Source: Lysobacter_C sp966210725
Lineage (GTDB): Bacteria; Pseudomonadota; Gammaproteobacteria; Xanthomonadales; Xanthomonadaceae
Length of the DNA stretch: 64,000 nt
Reading direction: 5' to 3'
Assembly: GCA_966210725.1 (NCBI GenBank)
Contig: CBIHLN010000002.1
Span: 1 to 64,000 of the forward strand
Part shown: positions 17,850 to 26,986 of the stretch, piece after piece
Layout: each line of letters opens with the position of its first letter
How positions within the stretch are numbered: position 1 is the first letter of the stretch
The notes under the pieces: model-generated
What the model saw: the letters and a program-made list of their open reading frames with translations, nothing else
Database searches by the model: none
Told to the model about the DNA's origin: nothing
Translations under genes and position numbers: made by a program

Positions 17850-19121
17850 CTATCGCCAATATCCGACGGTATCCACCAGGTGCTTGCCTTCAGGCCGCGG
17901 AAAGGCACGGAAGGCGGTGTGCCCTACCAGCAGGACGACAATCCCGGCCTTGGCAAACGCCTCTTCGGCAGCCACCAGGTTGAGGCCCGCACGTTGCCGC
18001 ATGCTGTCATCCAACGCATCCGCGTAGGGATCGCTGGAGAGAATGCGATCGCCATGCTTTGACGTAAGGGATTCAGCAATCGAGAACGCCGGGCTTTCGC
18101 GGAAGTCATCCACGTCGGGCTTGTACGTCAGTCCCAGGCAGGCCACCTGTGCGTCGGGCCAGCGCTTCATCGCCTGCTCGACCTGGTCGATGACGAATTG
18201 CGTCTTGCCGTCGTTGATCTCGCGTGTCGCGCGAATCAGGCGCGAACGTTCTGGCGCACTGGCCACGATGAACCACGGGTCGACCGCAATGCAGTGACCT
18301 CCCACGCCGGGCCCGGGATTGAGGATATTGACGCGGGGGTGCCGGTTCGCCAGCTCGATGACCTTCCATGCATCCAACGAGAGATCGGAGCAGATCATCG
18401 ACAACTCGTTGGCGAATGCGATGTTGACGTCCCGGAACGCGTTCTCGGTCAACTTGACCATCTCGGCGGTCCGGTCGTCAGACAGGTGGCAGGTGCCTCG
18501 TACGAACGCGCCGTACAAACGCGCAGCACGCTCGGAGCATCGCGCCGTCATTCCACCAATGATCCGGTCGTTCTCCACCAGCTCCTGGAGCATGCGCCCC
18601 GGAATGATGCGCTCAGGGCAATAGGCGATGCAGACATCGGCCTCTTCTCCCTTCTGCTGCGGAAAGCTCAAGTCGGGACGCGCGTTGGCGAAGAGCTCGG
18701 CCAGCATCCCGGTCGTCCCAACGGGGGACGTTGACTCGAGGATGACAAGATCACCTTTTTTGAGATGCGGAGCGATCGCCTCGCCCGCGGCACGGACATA
18801 CGTAACATCCGGCGTCCGCTCCTGGTCATGACCTACGGGGGTAGGGACTGCAATGATGAAAGCATCGGCCTGTACCGGAGTCGTGGTCGCGCGAAGCATG
18901 CCCGCCTTGACGCAACGCCCCACGAGTTCATCGAGCTCGCCCTCCTCGATGTGCGCTGTTCCCGCATTCACCGCGGCGACGGCTTTGGGATTGATGTCCA
19001 CGCCGGTCACATCCACACCCGTCGACGCGAACATGGCGGCAGTAGGCAGACCGATGTAGCCCAGGCCTATCACCGCCAGTGACGTGGGGCGGGCTTGCGA
19101 TGTGTTGTCCGTCTGATTCAT
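17850..19121 (-). CDS. wecC: UDP-N-acetyl-D-mannosamine dehydrogenase-type enzyme
   Basis: A 423-residue UDP-sugar 6-dehydrogenase. LAVIGLGYIGLPTAAMFA is the N-terminal NAD-binding loop, YCPERIIPGRMLQEL and LTENAFRDVNIAFANEL are central family motifs, and GPGVGGHCIAVDPWF holds the catalytic cysteine. The E-R-x-x-P-G and V-G-G-H-C-I-A-V-D-P-W-F wording fits the UDP-ManNAc dehydrogenase (WecC) branch better than UDP-glucose dehydrogenase. It would turn a UDP-HexNAc into its uronic acid, giving an acidic residue to the glycan. This agrees with a heparinase-type protein in the same operon. A 9-base A tract lies just upstream. No wecB-like epimerase is in the window. Confidence 0.85.
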   Translation of the reverse strand: MNQTDNTSQARPTSLAVIGLGYIGLPTAAMFASTGVDVTGVDINPKAVAAVNAGTAHIEEGELDELVGRCVKAGMLRATTTPVQADAFIIAVPTPVGHDQERTPDVTYVRAAGEAIAPHLKKGDLVILESTSPVGTTGMLAELFANARPDLSFPQQKGEEADVCIAYCPERIIPGRMLQELVENDRIIGGMTARCSERAARLYGAFVRGTCHLSDDRTAEMVKLTENAFRDVNIAFANELSMICSDLSLDAWKVIELANRHPRVNILNPGPGVGGHCIAVDPWFIVASAPERSRLIRATREINDGKTQFVIDQVEQAMKRWPDAQVACLGLTYKPDVDDFRESPAFSIAESLTSKHGDRILSSDPYADALDDSMRQRAGLNLVAAEEAFAKAGIVVLLVGHTAFRAFPRPEGKHLVDTVGYWR

Positions 19122-19173
19122 ATCGATTGATTCCTGGTAACCGATCCATTTTTTTTTCGTGCAATGAGCGCCG

Positions 19174-20016
19174 TTACGCGGCTGGCGTCTTACCCCGGTC
19201 CCTGGGAGCTGCGGCCTTCCGCTTCTTCGCGTTCACCGGGCGCTTTTCACGCCGGGGTACGTAGCCGGGCAGCGCTTGGTAGATTTCCTTGTACGCATCG
19301 ATGGCCTCCTCAACAGGGCCAAGGAACACCTGTCTGCCGCCATCGAGGACGAGTCCTCGATTACAGGTTTTCCTGACTGTCCCAAGGTTGTGGCTGGCCA
19401 TGACCATGATGCGACAGCCATCGACACGATCCGAAAGACGTGCTCGCGCCTTGCTGACAAAGCTGGCATCACCGGCACCGAACCATTCGTCCATCAGCAT
19501 GATGTCGTGCTGGACAGCGGTGGAAATGGCGAAGCCAAGCCGCATGCGCTGGCCGGATGAGAGCGTTAGCAGGCGATGCTGGGCGACAGTAGACAACCCG
19601 GCGAAGTCGAGAATCGTGCCGGCCAGCTCCGACATGGTCGACAAGGAAAAGCCCATTGCGGTACCGCGAAGGAAAATATTCTCGCGTACCGTGGCGTTCT
19701 GATTGAAGCCAAGGGACAAATTGAGAAGTGCCTGTCTGGTCCCGTTAAGGACGACGCTGCCGCTGGTAGGTTGGAACGCGCCGCTCAAGACCCGGAGGAG
19801 CGTCGTCTTGCCTGCCCCGTTACGCCCCAGGATCGCAACGCGGTCTCCATCGTCGAACCTGAAATCAAGGCCATCCAGAATCGTCCGGTACTCCCGGCTC
19901 GAGCGTACGAATGCTTCCGACAGCACTTCGCGCACCCAGCCTGAGGCCGCCGGGGTACGTTTGACGAAATTGGGAACCTCGAGCGCCAGGTCGCGCGCTA
20001 TCACGCTTACATTCAT
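19174..20016 (-). CDS. wzt: Polysaccharide ABC exporter, ATP-binding protein Wzt
   Basis: A 280-residue ATPase of the O-antigen/capsule export type. Walker A is ILGRNGAGKTTLLR, the signature is LSSGQRMRLGFA, and Walker B is IMLMDEWFGAGD followed by the H-loop in MVMASHNLG. It powers export of the finished polysaccharide through Wzm. The protein ends about 35 residues after the nucleotide-binding domain with a basic tail, so the C-terminal carbohydrate-binding domain of O9a-type Wzt is missing. The open frame extends 23 codons upstream, but ATG 20016 lies 8 bp after the wzm stop and begins the recognisable fold. Confidence 0.9.
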   Translation of the reverse strand: MNVSVIARDLALEVPNFVKRTPAASGWVREVLSEAFVRSSREYRTILDGLDFRFDDGDRVAILGRNGAGKTTLLRVLSGAFQPTSGSVVLNGTRQALLNLSLGFNQNATVRENIFLRGTAMGFSLSTMSELAGTILDFAGLSTVAQHRLLTLSSGQRMRLGFAISTAVQHDIMLMDEWFGAGDASFVSKARARLSDRVDGCRIMVMASHNLGTVRKTCNRGLVLDGGRQVFLGPVEEAIDAYKEIYQALPGYVPRREKRPVNAKKRKAAAPRDRGKTPAA

Positions 20017-20024
20017 GTCCAAGG

Positions 20025-20858
20025 TCAGACCCACAGCGCGACGAAGCGCGCATACCGCCGATAGAGAAGCGCCGCAAGCAGCCACCCCACCACGGCCATC
20101 ATGCAGGCGACGATGATCGACGCCTGCTCCGGCGCGTGCCCCAGAACTGGTGCGCGAACCAAGTCCACCAGATGGAATGCCGGATTGAGTCGCGCCAGCA
20201 TCCCGCGCAATGAGTCGGGCGGAAAACGATCAATCATCCAAAGGATGGGGGTCAGCAGGAACCCAGCCACCAGAACGGTGCCGATGGCATCCTTGGTGTC
20301 AGGAAACCGCGCACCGACAAGCCCGATGCAGACGGCTACCCAGAACAAATTGGCCAGCAGGAGCGGCATGGTGATCGCAATGGTCGCGAGCGATGCGATG
20401 CCTTCCCAGGATTGGTACCAGAGTACGACCGGGACCACCACGACCAGGCCGAACAGCATCTGCAGTCCGGCCTTGGTGAACGAGCGCAGAATGAAGTCGG
20501 TCAAACGTACCCGGCCATCCATGATGAACGCCTTGTGGGATGCGAATGCGCCCGCGGACTCATTGATAACTTGAAGCATGAACCGCCAGACCACGTAACC
20601 CGTGGCCAGGTACGGCATGTACGTCTCGATGGGATAGCCCATCAGTCGCGAATACACGTTGCCGAGCAAAAGCACGAAGATCGCGGTGGGAAGGCACAAC
20701 CAAGCCAAGCCGAGCAATGAGCCACGATATCGGGTTACCAGGTCGAGCCAGCTGGAGTACATCCAGAAGGATGGCGACTTCAGGCTCTCGACCAGGCTGG
20801 CAAAAAGTCCCGCCGGCCGCGCCGAAAGAGTGCCGGTCATTCCGGCAGGAGATGTCAT
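20025..20858 (-). CDS. wzm: Polysaccharide ABC exporter, permease Wzm
   Basis: A 277-residue inner-membrane permease of the ABC-2 type with about six membrane segments. The N-terminal amphipathic region SFWMYSSWLDLVTRYRGSLLG is the usual Wzm/KpsM start, and NPAFHLVDLVRAP before the last segments is the family's conserved C-terminal block. With Wzt it forms the channel that carries undecaprenyl-linked polysaccharide to the periplasm. The ATG overlaps the metB stop by ATGA, so its translation is coupled to metB; a second Met at codon 7 is an alternative start. The metB-wzm-wzt order matches the border of xanthomonad LPS loci as I know it. Confidence 0.92.
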   Translation of the reverse strand: MTSPAGMTGTLSARPAGLFASLVESLKSPSFWMYSSWLDLVTRYRGSLLGLAWLCLPTAIFVLLLGNVYSRLMGYPIETYMPYLATGYVVWRFMLQVINESAGAFASHKAFIMDGRVRLTDFILRSFTKAGLQMLFGLVVVVPVVLWYQSWEGIASLATIAITMPLLLANLFWVAVCIGLVGARFPDTKDAIGTVLVAGFLLTPILWMIDRFPPDSLRGMLARLNPAFHLVDLVRAPVLGHAPEQASIIVACMMAVVGWLLAALLYRRYARFVALWV

Positions 20859-22042
20859 TGACGCGACTCCAGCGCGCGCTCCAGGTCGGCTCGCAGGTCC
20901 TCGCAGCTTTCCACGCCCACCGACAATCGAACCAGTCCATCCGACAGCCCCAGCTGCGCGCGCCGCTCGGCCGGCACGGAGGCATGGGTCATGATCGCCG
21001 GGTGGTTGACCAGGCTTTCCACGCCGCCGAGCGACTCGGCCAGCGCGAACAGCTCGGTGCGCTCGCAGAAGCGCCTGGCGGCGTCGAGGCCGCCCTTGAG
21101 GACGATCGACACCATGCCGCCGAAGCCGTCCATCTGGCGCCTGGCCAGCTCATGCTGCGGGTGCGACGCCAGACCCGGGTAGATGACCTTTTCGATCGCC
21201 GGGTGGCCTTCCAGCCATGCGGCCAGGGCTTGGGCGTTCTCGCAGTGGGCCTTCATGCGCAGGTGCAGGGTCTTCAGTCCGCGCAGGGCGAGGAAGCTGT
21301 CGAACGGGCCCTGCACGCCGCCGATGGAGTTCTGCAGGAACGCCATCTGCTCGGCCAGTTCGGCATCGTCGCCGACCACCACCATGCCGCCGACCATGTC
21401 CGAGTGCCCGTTGAGGTACTTGGTGGCGGAGTGCATGACGATGTGCGCGCCGTGTTCCAGCGGGCGCTGCAGGATCGGCGAGCTGAAGGTGTTGTCCACC
21501 ACCACGATGAGGCCGCGCTTGCGGGCGATCGCGGCGATCTGCGCGATGTCCACCAGCTTGAGCAGCGGGTTGGTGGGGGTCTCGATCCAGACCATCTTGG
21601 TTTCGGGCCGGATCGCAGCCTCGAACGCGGCTGCGTCCGCCAGGTCGACCCAGCTGAAATCCAGGCCGGCGCTGCGGCGGCGCACGCGCTCGAACAGGCG
21701 GTAGGTGCCGCCGTAGACGTCATCCATCGCGATCACGTGGCTGCCCGTGTCGAGCATCTCCAGGATCGTCGAGGTCGCCGCCAGCCCGGACGCGAACGCG
21801 AAACCGCGGGTGCCGCCTTCCAGCGCCGCCACGCACCGCTCGTAGGCGAACCGGGTCGGGTTGTGGCTGCGCGAGTACTCGAAGCCCTGGTGCTCGCCCG
21901 GGCTGGACTGCACGTAGGTCGAGGTCGCATAAATCGGCGTCATCACGGCGCCGGTGCTGGGGTCCGGCGACTGGCCGGCGTGGATCGCCAGCGTGCCAAG
22001 GCCCTGCTTGTGCGGGCCGCCGTGGGGGGTGTCAGTGCTCAT
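20855..22042 (-). CDS. metB: Cystathionine gamma-synthase/gamma-lyase (MetB/MetC family)
   Basis: A 395-residue PLP enzyme of the Cys/Met family. YSRSHNPTR, the DDVYGGTYRLF segment, ETPTNPLLK, VVVDNTF and the PLP lysine in HSATKYLNGHSD (near 208) are all intact; SLGGVESLVNHPAIMTHAS is the C-terminal signature. It makes or splits cystathionine. Because cystathionine beta-synthase is the next gene upstream, the pair could run reverse transsulfuration from homocysteine to cysteine, which would favour gamma-lyase activity; sequence alone does not separate the two. I start at ATG 22042, with GAAGGA before it, rather than at TTG 22045. It overlaps wzm by 4 bp. Confidence 0.92.
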   Translation of the reverse strand: MSTDTPHGGPHKQGLGTLAIHAGQSPDPSTGAVMTPIYATSTYVQSSPGEHQGFEYSRSHNPTRFAYERCVAALEGGTRGFAFASGLAATSTILEMLDTGSHVIAMDDVYGGTYRLFERVRRRSAGLDFSWVDLADAAAFEAAIRPETKMVWIETPTNPLLKLVDIAQIAAIARKRGLIVVVDNTFSSPILQRPLEHGAHIVMHSATKYLNGHSDMVGGMVVVGDDAELAEQMAFLQNSIGGVQGPFDSFLALRGLKTLHLRMKAHCENAQALAAWLEGHPAIEKVIYPGLASHPQHELARRQMDGFGGMVSIVLKGGLDAARRFCERTELFALAESLGGVESLVNHPAIMTHASVPAERRAQLGLSDGLVRLSVGVESCEDLRADLERALESRQ

Positions 22043-22184
22043 CAAAATCCTTCACGTCCGCGGCCATGCGCGGCCGCGGATTCTACCATCCGGGCCTGCC
22101 CGCCCGGCCTTGGCAGGCCCTTGCAACTGAACAAGTGAAGGGCCCGGTCGGGCTGGGGCCCCGGGTGCGCTTTGCTTACCCGGG

Positions 22185-23561
<1,377 letters not shown>

Positions 23562-23690
23562 GCGCAGGACAACGGCAGCGCCGCGGACGCCGCGGCAGGC
23601 CGGGGGATTCTAAGGGAGGTGGCGGTGGGTGTCCGGCCGGTGCATTCGGCGGCGCCACCCCCGCAAGGGCCGTGCACGCCGGACCGGACC

Positions 23691-23725
23691 GCCGCCGCGA
23701 CTGCCTCGCTGGCAGCCGCGGCGGC
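23691..23725. other. Long GC-rich hairpin between DUF465 gene and cbs
   Basis: A 9-bp stem GCCGCCGCG/CGCGGCGGC is extended by a second 5-bp stem CTGCC/GGCAG after one A/C mismatch, with a 5-base loop. It lies in the 224-bp gap between the DUF465 stop (23786) and the cbs start (23561). No T-run follows on either strand, so it is not a standard intrinsic terminator; it could be a processing or pausing structure. Confidence 0.4.
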
Positions 23726-23785
23726 TCCGGGGCCGCGATCCGGGAGGGCCGACGAGGTACCCCGCCCGGGCCGCGACGTCAGGCT

Positions 23786-24001
23786 TCAGTGCTGGGCGTC
23801 GTACAGCCGGACCAGGCGGTCCTTCGCAGCCAGCTTCTCGCGCTTCATCTGCCCCAGGGTGAGGTCATCGATCGGCAGCACGCCCAGTTCGGCGTCCATC
23901 ACCTTCTTGTCGAGCACCTGGTGGCGTTGGTAGAGCTGTTTGAATTCGGGGTTGGCCTTGATCAGCGCGTCGATTTCAGGCTGCGGTTGTTCTTCGAACA
24001 T
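23786..24001 (-). CDS. DUF465 (YdcH/SlyX-like) small protein
   Basis: A 71-residue, highly charged, all-helical protein of the DUF465/YdcH family. The N-terminal FEEQPQPEIDALIKANPEF and the middle YQRHQVLDKKVMD match the family pattern of two helices that form a short hairpin; the C-terminus LKREKLAAKDRLVRLYD-like segment is typical. Function is unknown. The open frame extends 75 codons upstream, but ATG 24001 is preceded by a perfect AAGGAGG at the right spacing, and the extension is low-complexity. It appears to be a single-gene unit. Confidence 0.88.
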   Translation of the reverse strand: MFEEQPQPEIDALIKANPEFKQLYQRHQVLDKKVMDAELGVLPIDDLTLGQMKREKLAAKDRLVRLYDAQH

Positions 24002-24369
24002 GAAAGCCTCCTTCAGCACGAATGCAAACGCCCCGGCCGGAGGCCAGGGCGTTGCGGGGGGATCGCTGGGGCTGTCGGGCGGATGGCCGGGGCCGGGTTG
24101 CACAGGCCGGCCGGACGCTGGTCCACGTCGGCAAGGTCCTGCGGCAGGGGCGCTTGGGTCATCGACTCGACTCATCGCCAGGCGGTTGGAAGCCACCTGG
24201 GTATCCGACGCTACTCCTGCATCCACGGGCCGACAAGCGCAGCCCGTCGCATCGCCGACGGGCGGGCGCCATGCTGGACGCCACGCCCGCTCAACCGCGG
24301 GATGTGCGCCGCAGTCAGCTTGCTAAGCAGGCGATGAACCCGCACCGCGCGTGATTCGAGATCGCCTGT
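24002..24369. other. 368-bp intergenic region with hairpin upstream of DUF465 gene
   Basis: No gene is seen here. Immediately upstream of the DUF465 ribosome-binding site, 24027-24053 forms a stem of 7 bp (AACGCCC/GGGCGTT), a C/A mismatch, then GGCC/GGCC around a 3-base loop. Read on the minus strand it would end in a short GTTT, so it may be a weak terminator or leader structure. A second inverted repeat (CCCGTCG/CGACGGG) lies near 24239-24258, possibly at the end of the OmpA-like gene transcript. The rest shows nothing I recognise. Confidence 0.5.
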
Positions 24370-25311
24370 TCAGCCGCCGGAGACGCGCACTTCGACCCGG
24401 CGGTTCCGGGCCCGGCCCTGGGCCGTCCCATTGTCGGCGACGGGTTCGTCGGCACCATGGCCGACCGCACGGATGCGCGAGGCCGGCACGCCGGCGTCGA
24501 CCAGCGCCTGCCGCACCGCATCCGCGCGGCGCTGCGACAGCGCGCGATTGGCTTCGGGCTGGCCCTGGCTGTCGGTGTGGCCGTCGACGCGGATGGACGC
24601 TTTGCCCCCGGCCTGCAGGTACGCCGCCAAGGCCCGGACACTGGACGCGGCGCCGGCGGTGAGCGTGGCCTGGCCCGAGCCGAACGCGTCGCCGGCCAGC
24701 GTGAAGACCTCGGCGCCGCCCTCGCGACTCGACGGCGGCAGGTCGCCCCCGGCCATCAATGCCGCCTCCTCGCGCGCCAGCGCCGCTTCGCGTTCGCGCG
24801 CGGCCTGCAGCCGGGCGCTCTGGGCCCCGGCCACGCCTTCCAGCGCCGCCTCGACGTCCTGCATCGCCTCTTCGCTCGACATCGCCTGCTCGCGCAGGCG
24901 CGCGGCCTCTTCGGCCTGGATGCGTGCTTCCATGCGCAGCAGCTCGGCCTCGGCACGGGCCTGGGCGGCGTCCTGGCGGCTGGCTTCGATCAGCAGCTCG
25001 GCCCGTTCGCGATCAAGCCGGTCGATCTCGCGCTGTGCGGCCGCGGTGCTGGCGGCCACCTCGGCGATGCGCACGCGGCGCTCGGCCACGTAGCGGGCAC
25101 CGTCGCGCTCGCGACCGCCGGCGGCGGCCAGGGTGTCCAATGCCTGTCGCGCCTGCAGGCGCTCGTAGGCGGCCATGCCATTGAATTCGGCATTCGCCTC
25201 AAGGGCAGTGAGTCGCTGGGTGAGGTCGGCACCGGCCTCCTGCGCGGCCACCGGGCCGCCCAAGGCGGCAAGACCCACCGCGATCGCCCACGTCAGGGTC
25301 AGGCGATTCAC
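24370..25311 (-). CDS. OmpA-family periplasmic/outer-membrane protein with coiled coil
   Basis: A 313-residue exported protein. Residues 1-23 are a signal peptide ending AALGGPVAAQ; about 70-195 are Ala/Glu/Arg-rich and should form a long coiled coil; about 200-313 are an OmpA C-terminal domain with VDGHTDSQGQPEANRALSQR and RNRRVEVRV, the peptidoglycan-binding motif. It probably links the cell wall to a partner in the envelope. Its start overlaps the stop of the upstream lipoprotein gene by ATGA, so the two are made together and may interact through their helices. Confidence 0.88.
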   Translation of the reverse strand: MNRLTLTWAIAVGLAALGGPVAAQEAGADLTQRLTALEANAEFNGMAAYERLQARQALDTLAAAGGRERDGARYVAERRVRIAEVAASTAAAQREIDRLDRERAELLIEASRQDAAQARAEAELLRMEARIQAEEAARLREQAMSSEEAMQDVEAALEGVAGAQSARLQAAREREAALAREEAALMAGGDLPPSSREGGAEVFTLAGDAFGSGQATLTAGAASSVRALAAYLQAGGKASIRVDGHTDSQGQPEANRALSQRRADAVRQALVDAGVPASRIRAVGHGADEPVADNGTAQGRARNRRVEVRVSGG

Positions 25312-25685
25312 TGGACACCTCCCTGCAGGCGGCGCTGGAGCGTCTCGACTTCGGCGCGTCGCTGCGCCAGTTCGGCCTGCGCGACGGCGTCACGGCTCAG
25401 CACGTAGGCGAGGTCGGCGTCGGCCGAGGCGGCCAGCGCCAGCCGCCGTGCATCATCCTCGCGCCCGGAGGCCATGGCGGACTGGGCGCGCAGCAGCGCC
25501 TCGCGTGCGGTGGCGATTTCAGCCGATGCGTACTGGTCGGCGTCGGCGCCTTCGGCCCGTACGACCGCTTGCTGGGCCGCGCCCAGTTCGGCCGTGGGCG
25601 GCGGCATCGAGGCGCAGGACGCGAGCGCCAGAACGAGCACCAGCGCAAGCGCCGGCCAACGAAAGTGTGCGAAGCTTGGATTCAT
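25308..25685 (-). CDS. DUF4398-type lipoprotein
   Basis: A 125-residue outer-membrane lipoprotein candidate. The signal peptide ends in a lipobox LVLALASC, followed by SMPPPTAELGAAQQAVVRAE and a helical Ala/Glu-rich remainder (ASAEIATAREALLRAQ), the pattern of DUF4398 proteins. The function of the family is not known. The frame continues upstream through the pilU promoter region, but ATG 25685 directly precedes the signal peptide. It is coupled to the OmpA-like gene and transcribed divergently from pilU, with 97 bp between the starts. Confidence 0.8.
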   Translation of the reverse strand: MNPSFAHFRWPALALVLVLALASCASMPPPTAELGAAQQAVVRAEGADADQYASAEIATAREALLRAQSAMASGREDDARRLALAASADADLAYVLSRDAVAQAELAQRRAEVETLQRRLQGGVQ

Positions 25686-25782
25686 TAGGGGTGCCGTGTC
25701 GGATGGGGTTTTCGCGCGGCCATTTTGGGCAGGCCGGCGGCGCGCTGGCAACGGTACGTCGCCGTCAATGAGGGGGTTGTGC

Positions 25783-26892
25783 ATGGACATCGGCTATTTC
25801 CTGAAGCTGATGACGGAGAAGAACGCGTCGGACATGTTCCTCACCACCGGGGCGCCGGTGTACATCAAGGTCGAGGGCAAGCTGTACCCCCTGGGCAACA
25901 CCGGCCTGCCGCCGGGCATGGTCAAGAAGATCGCCTACTCGCTGATGGACGAGGGCCAGGTGCCGCTGTTCGAGCGCGACCTGGAGCTGAACATGGCACT
26001 CGCCCTGGAAGGCGCCGGCCGCTTCCGCGTCAACGTATTCAAGCAGCGTGGCGAGGTCGGCATGGTGATCCGCGCCATCCGCAGCGTGATCCCGTCGATC
26101 GAGGAGCTGCAGCTGCCGCAGGTGCTCAAGGACATCATCATGGCCCCGCGCGGGCTGGTGCTGATCGTCGGCTCCACCGGCTCGGGCAAGTCGACCACGC
26201 TGGCGTCGATGATCGACCACCGCAACAGCAGCATCCCCGGGCACATCCTCACCATCGAGGACCCGATCGAGTACCTGCACAAGCACAAGAAGTCGATCGT
26301 CAACCAGCGCGAGGTCGGGCTCGACACCCACGCCTTCCACAACGCGCTGAAGAACGCGATGCGCGAGGCGCCGGATGTCATCCTGATCGGCGAGATCCTG
26401 GATGCCACCACGATGGAGGCGGCGATCGCCTTCGCCGAGACCGGCCACCTGTGCCTGGCCACGCTGCACTCCAACAACGCCGATCAGACGCTGGAGCGCA
26501 TCCTCAACTTCTTCAACGAGAACGCGCACAAGAACGTGCTGATGAACCTGGCGCTCAACCTCAAGGCGGTGGTCAGCCAGCGCCTGGTGGTCGGCACGGA
26601 CGGGCGCCGCATCCCCGCGGCCGAGGTCCTGATCAACACGCCGCACATCCGCGACCTGATGCGCCGCGGCCAGGTGCACGAGATCAAGCAGGCGATGGAG
26701 GAGTCACTGGAGGAAGGCATGGAAACCTTCGACCAGTGCCTGTTCCGGCTCTACAAGGAAGGCCGGATCGAAATGGAGGAGGCGCTCAAGGCGGCCGACT
26801 CGCGCGATGGCCTGGCGTTGAAGTTCCGGCTGTCGGAAGGCGGCACCGGGGAGCACGACCCGTATGCGGACGTGTTCCAGTCCGAGCCGTAA
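25783..26892 (+). CDS. pilU: Type IV pilus retraction ATPase-like protein PilU
   Basis: A 369-residue secretion-type ATPase of the PilT/PilU branch, which disassembles pili for twitching. Walker A is GSTGSGKSTT (130-139), the Asp box is TIEDPIEYLHKHKKS, and the His box is ETGHLCLATLHSNN (219-232). The Walker B segment reads VILIGEILDATTME, with Leu206 where most PilT/PilU proteins have Arg in GE(I/M)RD. The C-terminal extension after FDQCLFRLYKEG is typical of PilU. ATG 25783 has AGGGGG upstream. No pilT or other pilus gene is near, and an intrinsic terminator follows, so it is a monocistronic gene. Confidence 0.92.
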   Translation: MDIGYFLKLMTEKNASDMFLTTGAPVYIKVEGKLYPLGNTGLPPGMVKKIAYSLMDEGQVPLFERDLELNMALALEGAGRFRVNVFKQRGEVGMVIRAIRSVIPSIEELQLPQVLKDIIMAPRGLVLIVGSTGSGKSTTLASMIDHRNSSIPGHILTIEDPIEYLHKHKKSIVNQREVGLDTHAFHNALKNAMREAPDVILIGEILDATTMEAAIAFAETGHLCLATLHSNNADQTLERILNFFNENAHKNVLMNLALNLKAVVSQRLVVGTDGRRIPAAEVLINTPHIRDLMRRGQVHEIKQAMEESLEEGMETFDQCLFRLYKEGRIEMEEALKAADSRDGLALKFRLSEGGTGEHDPYADVFQSEP

Positions 26893-26914
26893 CGGGCAAG
26901 ACGTCCGGTACGCG

Positions 26915-26939
26915 AAAGGGCCGCATCGCGGCCCTTTTT
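26915..26939 (+). terminator. Intrinsic terminator after pilU
   Basis: A perfect 10-bp stem AAAGGGCCGC/GCGGCCCTTT with a 3-base loop (ATC), followed by five T residues, 23 bp after the pilU stop. It can also act on the minus strand, where the maiA transcript ends nearby. Confidence 0.88.
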
Positions 26940-26986
26940 CTTTGCCGCACCGGCGTTGGCGCGAGCGGACCGGGGGTCCGACGCGA

